Shown one piece after another: positions 54,701-62,489 of a DNA stretch of 64,000 bases. The position numbers were made by a program, and so were the translations under genes. The notes under the pieces are model-generated. The model saw only the letters and a list, made by a program, of their open reading frames with translations. It ran no database searches and was not told the origin of the DNA. Origin of the DNA: Saprospiraceae bacterium (lineage in GTDB: Bacteria > Bacteroidota > Bacteroidia > Chitinophagales > Saprospiraceae); contig JAIYAP010000059.1 in assembly GCA_027488935.1 (NCBI GenBank), positions 62,001-126,000 of the forward strand, in the 5' to 3' direction. Every line of letters begins with the position of its first letter. Position 1 is the stretch's first letter.

Positions 54701-56889
54701 ATAGTATACTTACGACAACGATCGCGTTTACTCCATTGGACACAACGTTCCTGATAACCACTACGTGTAACCCTGCAGCGGCAGGTGTATTTGCGCAAAC
54801 GCTAACTACCGCAGGAGGGTGCGACAGTGTAATTGTCACCACCGTCAATTTGTTGCCAAGTAACACAACCTTGTTATCGGGTTCCAGTTGTAACCCCGCA
54901 CAAGTAGGTATTTTCACTAAAAACCTGTTCAATCAATATGGTTGCGACAGTACGGTAATTACAACCATTGCATTCTTCAACCTCGATACCACCTATTTAA
55001 GTGCAACCACCTGCGATCCGACGGGCGTTGGCGTTTTCCCGGTAACCCTACTCACCGCAGCGGGCTGTGACAGTGTCGTGATTACCACCGTAACCCTGCT
55101 ACCGAGCAATACAACCTTGCTTTCAGGATCTAGTTGCAACCCATCTGAAGTAGGTGTTTTCACAAAAAATCTGATCAATCAATTCGGTTGTGACAGTACG
55201 ATAATTACCACCATTGCATTCTTCAACCTCGATACTACCTATTTGACAGCGGCTAATTGCGACCCGGCGGCAGTCGGTATTTTCCCGAAAACCCTCCTCA
55301 CCGCAGCAGGTTGCGATAGTGTCGTAATAACAACGGTGTCCTTGTTGCCCGAAAGTGCAACTGCGCTGCAGTCAACGACCTGTATTCCAGCAGAAGCAGG
55401 CGTGTTTGTATCCATCTTCCCAAATCAGTTTGGTTGCGACAGCACCGTAACCGAAACCGTTGCCTTGTTGCCAAGCAGCGCTACCCTACTCGAATACACC
55501 ACTTGCGATCCTTTGGAAGTGGGAACCATTGTTACCGTTTTGTCCAACCAATTCGGTTGCGACAGCACCATTACTGCCGTAACCACCTTGCGTCCGGCAT
55601 CCAGTTGCGGGGTGAGTGCCAGTGTACTTGGCTCCACCATTCCCTGCGGATCTACCACGGGTACTTTGACCATCACACCCACCTTGGGAGAAGTACCCTT
55701 TACCTACAGCTTGGCATTTAATGGCAATCCTATAAAAACAGGATCCCTGGGTGCGGTCAACCTTCCAATTGATATTGACAGTTTAAGCCCAGGAAATTAT
55801 ACGGTAGTGGTAAGTTCAGCAAATGGATTCAGCACTACAGGGCAAGCAACCATTATACAGTTGTTCCCCCCAGCCCTGACGACCGAACTTGTATCCAACT
55901 TTACCGGATTTGCGGTAAGTTGCCAAGGCGAAACAGATGGAAGTGCACGCGCTATTGCAACGGGCGGCAAACAACCGTTCAGTTATATTTGGTCGAACAG
56001 CGCAGTGGGTGCACAAGCCAATAACTTAGGGGCGGGTACTTATTCCGTTACAGTGACCGATGCCAACCAGTGTACCAACACCGCATACATCACACTAACC
56101 GAACCTTCTGCACTCAGCTTTACCTTCCGGGTGAATGACCTGACCTGTTTTGGTCAAAATAATGGCAGTATTTATGTAGAAGCAACAGGCGGGGTACCAC
56201 CTTACCGCTATACCTTCGATAACATAAAGTTCCAGACATCCAATGCCTTTATGGGCTTAAAGTCAGGTCAATATGTGGTAACCACGTACGATGCCAATGA
56301 TTGTCAACAAACGGAAGTCATTATCGTCAATCCCGCCATTCAGGTGACGGTTGATTTGGGCAACAACCAAATCCTTGACTTGGGCGACTCCACCATGCTA
56401 AAGGCAATCGTCAATGTGCCAATCGATAGTATTTTGTCGGTAACCTGGACGCCTTCGTTTGTAAATCCGGACTGTGTAAGTTGCCTCGAACAGGTAGTTA
56501 CGCCCTTTATTTCCACCACCTATTCCATCAAAGTGACTGCAACTAATGGTTGTAGTGACGATGATAAAATGGTGGTTACCGTCAACAGAAGGAAATATGT
56601 GTACGTTCCAAACGTATTTACACCCGATCAGGATGGCCAAAACAACAAGTTCAGTATTTTTGCAAAAGAAGGTACCGTAAAAAACATTCGCTCCTTCCAG
56701 ATTTTTGATCGCTGGGGCGATGCGGTGTTTACCCTCGATAATTTCTTGCCCAACGACGATAATTTGGGCTGGGATGGCCTTGTCAAAGGACAAACGAGCA
56801 CACCAGGCGTATTTGTTTGGTATGCAGAAGTGGAATTTATCGACGGTGTAATTGAATTGTACAAGGGCGATGTAACCATCGTTCGGTAA
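51718..56889 (+). CDS. Giant Cys-rich repeat surface protein with T9SS type B C-terminal domain
   Basis: 1723 residues with a signal peptide (ILILFCLFVLIKIPAFAQ). The N-terminal 170 residues resemble a secreted beta domain (WCTTIHNNQWFAFTADATSASFEISCYGC). Units with a GCDS core follow (about 255-395), then PKD/Ig-like domains (about 400-780). Twelve tandem 41-residue repeats span residues 803-1294, each with Cys at positions 10 and 28 (pattern DTTLL...SCNP..VGVFT..L.N.FGCDST). Two SprB-type repeats (SCQGETDGSARAIATGGKQP; LTCFGQNNGSIYVEATGG) and an Ig-like unit lead to the type B sorting domain (YVYVPNVFTPDQDGQNNKF ... YKGDVTIVR). It should be a T9SS-exported adhesin or fibre. Confidence 0.92.
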   Translation: MQLPYKILILFCLFVLIKIPAFAQCSSSPCGAPIPSVDATQACISPSPSSLDCYYGSTTPDLPISQPPFWCTTIHNNQWFAFTADATSASFEISCYGCASGNGIQAGILSTADCVTFQFVSPCLGNIPTQTTQTLVTNTPLTPGEVYYICIDGSGGALCDYSINGSVPTVTGSTTGLCLPSSPTGTYNTTAVSVWTINPPTAGTINGNSTSNTITVTWLEPGPAEVCARNANCPDAPEFCLPVNIGEDILTIEEVNLCQGKTVTCAGKTFTSGGTFPVILNSYLNCDSTINCIVKVIPKVFTNETHYYCQNQSVTCAGQEFANPGMFPVTLTGDNGCDSVVNCKIILIPTTISPFTLVNMCGPASYTLCSDTYTTSGLYSEICTSSKGCDSIVNVNLAIMEPNAVIAPPGILDCTVNIQITLNGTGSSVNTAVGGQTFYKWTGPGIIGFSNQSTVKVNQPGQYCLVVTHSRQGVACMDTACVDVTAVSSVPQLPLLNGNLMPCQDSTTIYTASAVGTPPPTSFTWSTPGGTPFTTISPNVIQIPWTGTTTGGPLCVIANNNCGSSQPACLNIAVQPALKIPVLTGPNVVCAGGGPYLYTIDSEQAGTTYTWTVPPGATLTGSGDSVFVNFLNASTGNICVTPQNFCGTGVPVCQNVAVSPIPSAKLTGGGQICDGESINLTFTMTGNGPFDVNWFNGSSNVDLMNISNGHTITLSPTTNTLYQLNGVTDNTTPNACTALASDAVNAIVRPNIAQSKAVQLCDGQSLLVGGAVQTTSGIYVDSLQTIYGCDSIITTNLTVYSIDSLTINLTTCDPALAGTNTNLYQQLNGCDSIVTTIVQLLPTDTTLLAATSCDLANVGVFTKTLTNIYGCDSTVIRTVIFSLSDTTLLYTSSCDPAAVGVFVQNLLTYEGCDSIVITTVTELQKDTTLLFDASCNPNNVGVFTTVLTNQFGCDSTVINTVSFFALDTTFLFGTSCNTSQVGVFVQNLTTSAGCDSILTTTIAFTPLDTTFLITTTCNPAAAGVFAQTLTTAGGCDSVIVTTVNLLPSNTTLLSGSSCNPAQVGIFTKNLFNQYGCDSTVITTIAFFNLDTTYLSATTCDPTGVGVFPVTLLTAAGCDSVVITTVTLLPSNTTLLSGSSCNPSEVGVFTKNLINQFGCDSTIITTIAFFNLDTTYLTAANCDPAAVGIFPKTLLTAAGCDSVVITTVSLLPESATALQSTTCIPAEAGVFVSIFPNQFGCDSTVTETVALLPSSATLLEYTTCDPLEVGTIVTVLSNQFGCDSTITAVTTLRPASSCGVSASVLGSTIPCGSTTGTLTITPTLGEVPFTYSLAFNGNPIKTGSLGAVNLPIDIDSLSPGNYTVVVSSANGFSTTGQATIIQLFPPALTTELVSNFTGFAVSCQGETDGSARAIATGGKQPFSYIWSNSAVGAQANNLGAGTYSVTVTDANQCTNTAYITLTEPSALSFTFRVNDLTCFGQNNGSIYVEATGGVPPYRYTFDNIKFQTSNAFMGLKSGQYVVTTYDANDCQQTEVIIVNPAIQVTVDLGNNQILDLGDSTMLKAIVNVPIDSILSVTWTPSFVNPDCVSCLEQVVTPFISTTYSIKVTATNGCSDDDKMVVTVNRRKYVYVPNVFTPDQDGQNNKFSIFAKEGTVKNIRSFQIFDRWGDAVFTLDNFLPNDDNLGWDGLVKGQTSTPGVFVWYAEVEFIDGVIELYKGDVTIVR
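54124..55599 (+). repeat. Twelve tandem 123-bp repeats coding 41-residue Cys-pair units
   Basis: The array is exactly 12 x 123 bp. Units 7+8 (from 54862) and 9+10 (from 55108) are nearly identical as a 246-bp pair, showing a recent two-unit duplication, while other units have diverged. Confidence 0.9.
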
Positions 56890-56933
56890 AAAACCGAAAG
56901 TTGTACGCTATTTTATCAAGCATTTGTGGTAGC

Positions 56934-56990
56934 GTGTAAATTTTATTGGCGGGGTGACTGAAAAAGTCGCCCCGCCAATAAAATTTACAC
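56934..56990. terminator. Bidirectional terminator with a 26-bp stem
   Basis: GTGTAAATTTTATTGGCGGG... (56934-56959) pairs with 56965-56990 with a single G-T position, around the loop GAAAA. The stem's GC core is flanked by A/T tracts on both sides. It lies midway between two convergent genes. Confidence 0.9.
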
Positions 56991-57014
56991 ATTTATACGG
57001 GACTAAAGGAGGCC

Positions 57015-58343
57015 TCAGATCACTTCAAGTGCCTTTTTATACGTTTCCAGGCACCGTTGTCGAGCAAAACTGTGTTCTACCATCGGCTTAGGGTACATCG
57101 GAGTACCAAACTCCGGCACCCACTGGCGGATGTAGGTGTAGGCGGGATCAAATTTTTTCATCTGTTCGGTCGGGTTAAATATCCGAAAGTAGGGTGCCGC
57201 ATCGGTACCACAACCTGCCGCCCATTGCCAGCCGCCGGAATTACTTGCCAAATCAAAATCCAGTAATTTTTGGGCAAAATATTGCGCGCCCAAACGCCAA
57301 TCGATGAGCAAATGTTTGGTTAAAAAACTCGCCGTGATCATGCGTACCCGGTTGTGCATAAATCCGGTAGCGTTCAATTCGCGCATGCCTGCATCCACCA
57401 AAGGATACCCTGTTTTACCTTGACACCATTTTTCAAATCCATCGGGGTCATTGTGCCAGGGAATATGGTCATATTGTGGCTTAAATGCCTGATCGGCCAC
57501 TTGCGGAAAATGACCCAAAATTTGACTGTAAAAATCACGCCAAATCAATTCACTTAAGAATATATCACTCAGATCCAAAGCATTACGCGCCTTTTCCCGA
57601 ATACTAATGGTTCCAAATCGGAAATGGATTCCTAAGCGCGAGGTGCCGTTTTTTGCAGGAAAATCGCGCACCGCAGCATAATTACGAATAATACCACGTG
57701 AGACAGTACTGGGTGGGATAAGCAGCGCACTGGGTTCAAATCCAAGTGCAGCCAGGCTAAGCATCGGCAACGGCGAACATTGGTAAAAATGCTGGAAGTA
57801 TTGCGCCGTAGGGTAAGCAGCAAGAGGAAATGGAATACCCGACACAGCGGGTTGGTCTGCCAGGGGTGTATTCAACTTGGCGTGCCATTTTTTACTATAA
57901 GGAGTAAAAACCGTGTACGGCTTGCCATCATCTTTCAGGACCTCACCCGTTTCGAAAATAACATGATCCTTAAAAGTGCGAAAAGGAATATTTCCTAATA
58001 AATTGGCAATGGAAGCATCGCGTGTTTTGGCATACGGCTCATAGTCGCGGTTGGTATAAACTGCCGCAACCGGATACATTTCGAGGACTTGCTTCCAGGC
58101 CGTTTCCGGCGTACCGTGCAACACAAGCAGGCTGCTGCCCAGTGCTTCCAATTGTTGTTGGAGTTGTCCGAGCGTTTGGTGGATAAACTGCACCCGCGCA
58201 TCGGAAGTATCGGGCAGATCGTCCAGAATTTCCCGATCAAAAATAAAAAGAGGCAATACAGGGTGTTCCCCTTTCAGCGCGTGAAACAGCCCTGCATTGT
58301 CTTCCAGGCGCAAATCGCGCCGAAACCAAAAAATAGCAACCAT
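57015..58343 (-). CDS. phrB: Deoxyribodipyrimidine photolyase (class I cryptochrome/photolyase family)
   Basis: 442 residues. The antenna-binding alpha/beta domain begins AIFWFRRDLRLEDNAGLFHAL. The FAD-binding helical domain shows IHFRFGTISIREKAR, LIWRDFYSQIL, KWCQGKTGYPLVDAGMRELNATGFMHNRVRM and SNSGGWQWAAGCGTDAAPYFRIFNP, the family's FAD and DNA-lesion contacts. It repairs cyclobutane pyrimidine dimers using blue light. Length is typical. The NYN-cold-shock gene lies 2 bp upstream, so they are probably translated from one message, linking this repair gene to an RNA-related protein. Confidence 0.95.
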   Translation of the reverse strand: MVAIFWFRRDLRLEDNAGLFHALKGEHPVLPLFIFDREILDDLPDTSDARVQFIHQTLGQLQQQLEALGSSLLVLHGTPETAWKQVLEMYPVAAVYTNRDYEPYAKTRDASIANLLGNIPFRTFKDHVIFETGEVLKDDGKPYTVFTPYSKKWHAKLNTPLADQPAVSGIPFPLAAYPTAQYFQHFYQCSPLPMLSLAALGFEPSALLIPPSTVSRGIIRNYAAVRDFPAKNGTSRLGIHFRFGTISIREKARNALDLSDIFLSELIWRDFYSQILGHFPQVADQAFKPQYDHIPWHNDPDGFEKWCQGKTGYPLVDAGMRELNATGFMHNRVRMITASFLTKHLLIDWRLGAQYFAQKLLDFDLASNSGGWQWAAGCGTDAAPYFRIFNPTEQMKKFDPAYTYIRQWVPEFGTPMYPKPMVEHSFARQRCLETYKKALEVI

Positions 58344-58345
58344 GC

Positions 58346-59257
58346 TTATTTGATCAACTTCACATTCTTGCCAATTGGCTCACCGCGTTCATTTTTGCTC
58401 ATGGTGAATTCAACGGTATCACCTTCCCGCAGGTCGTTAAAATCCGTATCAGCCAGGAAAGAGAAGTGGAAAAACAGGTTGTTGGTTGAAGGATAGGTGA
58501 TGAAGCCATAACCATCTTTCAAACTAAAAATGGTGCTCAATTTCACTTCGCCTTCCTCCACGGGTGCGTCGGATGCAGCATCTGGCAAAATTACTTTCTT
58601 GCGCTCCACAAATAATCGACTTACCGGGAAGATATCATCCTCCTGTGAATCATCGATGACACTGTGCATGGCAACCGGATAGGTCACTTCATCCCACAAG
58701 TAAGAAGAAGTGACTGTGCTGCGGCGGCGACCTTCTTCATCGTAGTATTCATAATCCCAGGTAACCAACATTACCCGAACACCCAAGGTATGCAATTTGC
58801 GCACCAATGGTACGAAATCGCTGTCGGATGCGATCAATACAACTACATCAAATTGCTTGTGTAAGGTCAATTCAAATGCTTCCAATGCCATCCAAACATC
58901 AATCCCGCGCTCTTGGCGATAGCCAGCAACGGTCCGAACTGGAAGGTAATGAGTCGTAACACCCTCCATCATGAGGATGTCGTCAAACAAACGGTCATAA
59001 AACAACCGATTGCCCTCAGCACTTGCCTCTTGTGCACTAAGACGACCTCTAAAATAGTGGGCATCTACAATTTGAGCGAGGTGAAAATCTTTGGCATCTT
59101 CATCTGCAATACGCTGACGCACAAACTCATGCAGGCCTGCGATACTCAAGCGGCTGCGGCGTTCGTGGTGATAAGCGTAGTAATTGCTGACGTGAAGAAA
59201 ATAGTTGCCATCATAAAAGACTCCGATGCGAGTCAATCTTTGCTGAGTATCAGCCAT
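58346..59257 (-). CDS. NYN/PIN-like domain protein with C-terminal cold-shock domain
   Basis: 303 residues. Residues 8-180 form a NYN (LabA-like) domain: IGVFYDGNYFLH with the first acidic residue, YRQERGIDVWMALEAFEL with the second, and VVLIASDSDFVPLVRKLHTLGVRVMLV with the third set. These are the metal-binding acids of PIN-like nucleases. Residues 235-303 resemble a cold-shock domain (KLSTIFSLKDGYGFITYPS, NLFFHFSFL, LREGDTVEFTMSKNERG), which binds single-stranded RNA or DNA. The fusion suggests an RNA nuclease guided by its own binding domain. It is the first gene of a pair with photolyase. Confidence 0.9.
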   Translation of the reverse strand: MADTQQRLTRIGVFYDGNYFLHVSNYYAYHHERRSRLSIAGLHEFVRQRIADEDAKDFHLAQIVDAHYFRGRLSAQEASAEGNRLFYDRLFDDILMMEGVTTHYLPVRTVAGYRQERGIDVWMALEAFELTLHKQFDVVVLIASDSDFVPLVRKLHTLGVRVMLVTWDYEYYDEEGRRRSTVTSSYLWDEVTYPVAMHSVIDDSQEDDIFPVSRLFVERKKVILPDAASDAPVEEGEVKLSTIFSLKDGYGFITYPSTNNLFFHFSFLADTDFNDLREGDTVEFTMSKNERGEPIGKNVKLIK

Positions 59258-59462
59258 AATGTTTTTAAATTTATATATTATACAAACAAGGATTTCAAAT
59301 GGTTTGGTTCAAAAAAACGCAATATCAAGAATAAGGCCTTTGAGCAGTTTACTATAACTAGGATAACCTGTATGTTCCGGGATTACTTGCACCTAAATTA
59401 TTAAGCGGGCGCAAAGAACAGTAATTTTTGATAAATATCGGCAGTTATCTTGAAAAAAAATA

Positions 59463-59510
59463 AAAAACGCGCACTTTTTTTCTAACATTTGTGTTAAAGT
59501 GCGCGTTTTT
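59463..59510. terminator. Intrinsic terminator downstream of the sugar isomerase-like gene
   Basis: AAAAACGCGCACTTT (59463-59477) pairs perfectly with AAAGTGCGCGTTTTT (59496-59510) around an 18-base loop. A/T tracts on both sides make it usable in either direction; in the minus direction it follows the gene at 59539. Confidence 0.85.
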
Positions 59511-59538
59511 GATCAAAACAAACAAAAAACAGTCCGAA

Positions 59539-60432
59539 TTAGCGGAATTTTATTTTATTAAAATTATCAAGCGCCAATTTTACCCCCTCTACAGAACTGG
59601 TCCGGTAGTGCTCCAACTCCACAAAATAGTGCTGAAACCCGGCTTCCTTCCTATGATTTAACACCGTTTTAAAATCAATAGATCCCTCGCCAACTTCAAT
59701 AGTTTCGCGTTTTTCCGTTTTTGCCATATCCTTTATATGACATGCCTTCCAACGGCCTGGATACAATCGGAACCAATCCAAGGGGTTGTGCCCTGCAAAA
59801 AACACCCAATAAATATCCATTTCCATATCAAAATTGGCCGGATCTGTTTCATGCAGTATCCATTCAATCAACAAACGTCCATCTTTGGCGTGTTGTGTGT
59901 ATTCAAAATCGTGGTTGTGGTAACCCGCACGACCACCTGCACGCACCGCATATTTGGCCGCAGCCTGAAAAACTTTTACATAGGTTGCTATTTCAGTACG
60001 GTCTGGTGCATCCATGTAAGGATTAATGATCCGCGTAATGCCTTGTGAAACACCCAGGTCGATGGTCTTCTTTAAATCATCGCTGATGTCATTTCCGGCA
60101 GCGACATAATCACTTAATTTCATTTTGCAATGCACCGAAGGCATACTTAATCCATTGTCTTTCACCAACTTCATAAAGTCTGGAACCGGCATGCCAAACA
60201 TTTTCCCACTGTCTAGTCCATAACCTTCCAGTTTTCTGTACCCCATCGTATGCAGTGCCTTCAATACACCTGCAGGGTCTTTGGCCATCGCGTCCCGTAC
60301 ACTATACACTTGCAATCCTGCCTGGATGGCCGGTGGCGTTAAATGAGGCAGCAGAGGATGATGCATCGCAAGCACCGCCCCACCCAGGGCCGCAGTGCTT
60401 AAAAATTTTCTTCTCGACAATTGTTTTTTCAT
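59539..60432 (-). CDS. Exported sugar phosphate isomerase/epimerase-like TIM-barrel protein
   Basis: 297 residues from the ATG at 60432; two upstream ATGs add eight. A Tat signal is present (MKKQLSRRKFLSTAALGGAVLA). The barrel is of the xylose-isomerase-like/AP-endonuclease-2 type: GLQVYSVRDAMAKDPAGVLKALHTMGYRKLEGYG, SVHCKMKLSD, GYHNHDFEY, FDMEMDIYWVFFAGHN, WKACHIKDMAK and VGEGSIDF, which supply the His/Glu/Asp metal ligands. Such exported proteins are frequent in Bacteroidota near sugar-degradation genes, acting as isomerases, epimerases or keto-sugar hydrolases. Substrate cannot be told. It stands alone, bounded by a terminator. Confidence 0.88.
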   Translation of the reverse strand: MKKQLSRRKFLSTAALGGAVLAMHHPLLPHLTPPAIQAGLQVYSVRDAMAKDPAGVLKALHTMGYRKLEGYGLDSGKMFGMPVPDFMKLVKDNGLSMPSVHCKMKLSDYVAAGNDISDDLKKTIDLGVSQGITRIINPYMDAPDRTEIATYVKVFQAAAKYAVRAGGRAGYHNHDFEYTQHAKDGRLLIEWILHETDPANFDMEMDIYWVFFAGHNPLDWFRLYPGRWKACHIKDMAKTEKRETIEVGEGSIDFKTVLNHRKEAGFQHYFVELEHYRTSSVEGVKLALDNFNKIKFR

Positions 60433-60683
60433 AAAGACCATATATTTAGTGGGCAAAAGTCAAAAAACTATTTGAAAATCCAATACTTTTCTGAATATGA
60501 AAAAATATTTATGACTAAAATTCTAAATCGAACAAATATTCTTCATCCTTTCTACTTTTTAAAATTTTTTACCACCTACAATGCGTAAACCAATTGTAGT
60601 TTGTATGTATTTTGCCCGAGATAAAAGACGGTCCGTTCACTATACCCCAATTGCCAATTCACATCGATATTCAATAAACACCT

Positions 60684-62426
60684 ATGATACAAGTATTGCA
60701 TATTGCAGCAGAATGTTATCCAGCCGCTAAGACCGGTGGCTTAGGAGATGTAGTAGGCTCTTTGCCCAAATATTTGAGCAATGCCGGGGTGCTTAGTGGC
60801 GCCGTAATACCCAAATATGACCTGAAATGGATCAAAAATGCAAATTGGGTTACAGTTTACCAAGGTACTTATTGGATGGATTGGCAACAGGTGACTTTTC
60901 GGGTACAACAATTGGAAGGAAATGCACTCGGCTATCCGTTGTTTGTCCTGGATATTCCAGGCCTTTTCGACCGACCCGGCATCTACAATGACCCGGCAGG
61001 ACACGCTTACGGCGATGAAGTTCAGCGGACCCTGGGTTTTCAACAAGCGGTGCTCGAATGGCTCATTTCTTTCCCCTGGTACGAACGTCCACGGGTGTTA
61101 CACTGCCACGACCATCACACGGGTTTAATCCCCTGGATGATTCAACACTGTGTTGCTTATCAACAACTTGCACCCATTCCGACCGTATTTACAATCCACA
61201 ACGGACAATATCAAGGAGCCTTTAGTTGGAAAAACAGCCATTTTTTGCCCCCTTATAATGAAAATGCGCGCTGGCTGATTGAATGGAATGGCACCATCAA
61301 TCCAATGGCCGCTGCTATTAAGTGCGCCTGGGCGGTAAGCACGGTTTCGCAGTCGTATTTATACGAACTCCACCAAAGTAGTGCCGGCATGGAATCCCTG
61401 CTGCAACAAGAATGGCACAAAGAATACGGTATCCTGAACGGCATCGATGCCCAAATATGGGATCCTGCAACCGACCCTATGCTACAACACCGCTTAGATG
61501 CCGATGGTATTCAAGCATTTAAATATAAAAACAAAAAAGAACTCTGTACCTGGTTTGGCTTTTCAGAAGACTTGCCTTTGATCAGTTTTATTGGTCGTAT
61601 TGTCGGCGAAAAAGGCGCAGACTTATTGCCCGATGCATACCGCCGCTTTATTATGGCGGGAGGTAAAGCCAACTTTCTGGTGTTGGGAACCGGCGAAACC
61701 TGGACCCAAAATGAATTCCGACGCATGGCGTACGAGTTTCCGAGTAGATTTAATGCCGTCATCGACTATAACGAGGCGCTTGCACACCAAATTTATGCTG
61801 GCAGCGACTTCCTGATCATGCCGTCCCGTGTAGAACCCTGTGGCCTCAACCAAATGTATGCCATGCGGTACGGCACCATTCCAATTGTGCGCTCCATTGG
61901 CGGCTTGAAAGACACGGTGCCCGATATTGGCATGCCCGATGGCAGTGGCCGTGGTATTCGATTTGATCATTTTACCGTAGAAGACGCCTATAGTGCCATT
62001 TATCGGGCAGTGAGCATGTACCACAACGAACCCGGCATTGTGCAATGGTTGCAACATAAAATCATGGCCGTCGATTTTTCCTGGGAACATTCCGTGGCAC
62101 AATACCTTCAAATTTACCGCAACATTGGCGCGCAAGTAGGCGCTGCTAACCCGCCCCAGTATGCGGAGGAAACCATAAAAACCGTTTCCGAGCCAGCTGT
62201 CGATGCAACCAAACCAGTGGTATCCGTTAAAAAAGCAAAAACGGAAAAGGTAAAAACAACCACCACAGCACCCGACCCTGTCGAGCCAGCAGTTCCGCCT
62301 ACGCCCGATCCGATCAAAACGGATCCGCCAAAACCAGCAACAAAAACGACCGCCAAACCTAAAAGTCTGGACGCGCTAAAAGAAAATAAAACCCCTAAGC
62401 CACCCAAAACAAGTAAACCAAAGTAA
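60684..62426 (+). CDS. glgA: Glycogen synthase (GT5) with basic Pro-rich C-terminal tail
   Basis: 580 residues. The GT5 domain begins QVLHIAAECYPAAKTGGLGDVVGSLP, which holds the ADP-glucose-binding KxGGL motif. HCHDHHTGLIPWM, VFTIHNGQYQGAF and EPCGLNQMYAMRYGTIPIVRSIGG are the other family blocks. It transfers glucose from ADP-glucose to alpha-1,4-glucan. The enzyme core ends near 485. About 90 further residues are Lys/Thr/Pro-rich and low complexity (VKKAKTEKVKTTTTAP, KTPKPPKTSKPK), which is unusual for bacterial GlgA. The glgC gene begins 63 bp downstream, forming a glycogen-synthesis pair. Confidence 0.94.
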   Translation: MIQVLHIAAECYPAAKTGGLGDVVGSLPKYLSNAGVLSGAVIPKYDLKWIKNANWVTVYQGTYWMDWQQVTFRVQQLEGNALGYPLFVLDIPGLFDRPGIYNDPAGHAYGDEVQRTLGFQQAVLEWLISFPWYERPRVLHCHDHHTGLIPWMIQHCVAYQQLAPIPTVFTIHNGQYQGAFSWKNSHFLPPYNENARWLIEWNGTINPMAAAIKCAWAVSTVSQSYLYELHQSSAGMESLLQQEWHKEYGILNGIDAQIWDPATDPMLQHRLDADGIQAFKYKNKKELCTWFGFSEDLPLISFIGRIVGEKGADLLPDAYRRFIMAGGKANFLVLGTGETWTQNEFRRMAYEFPSRFNAVIDYNEALAHQIYAGSDFLIMPSRVEPCGLNQMYAMRYGTIPIVRSIGGLKDTVPDIGMPDGSGRGIRFDHFTVEDAYSAIYRAVSMYHNEPGIVQWLQHKIMAVDFSWEHSVAQYLQIYRNIGAQVGAANPPQYAEETIKTVSEPAVDATKPVVSVKKAKTEKVKTTTTAPDPVEPAVPPTPDPIKTDPPKPATKTTAKPKSLDALKENKTPKPPKTSKPK

Positions 62427-62489
62427 TTTTCGCCCTATTGTTTCACTTTTATTCCGCTGCTCTTCCAACAGTAGCAAGCCAACACTACC

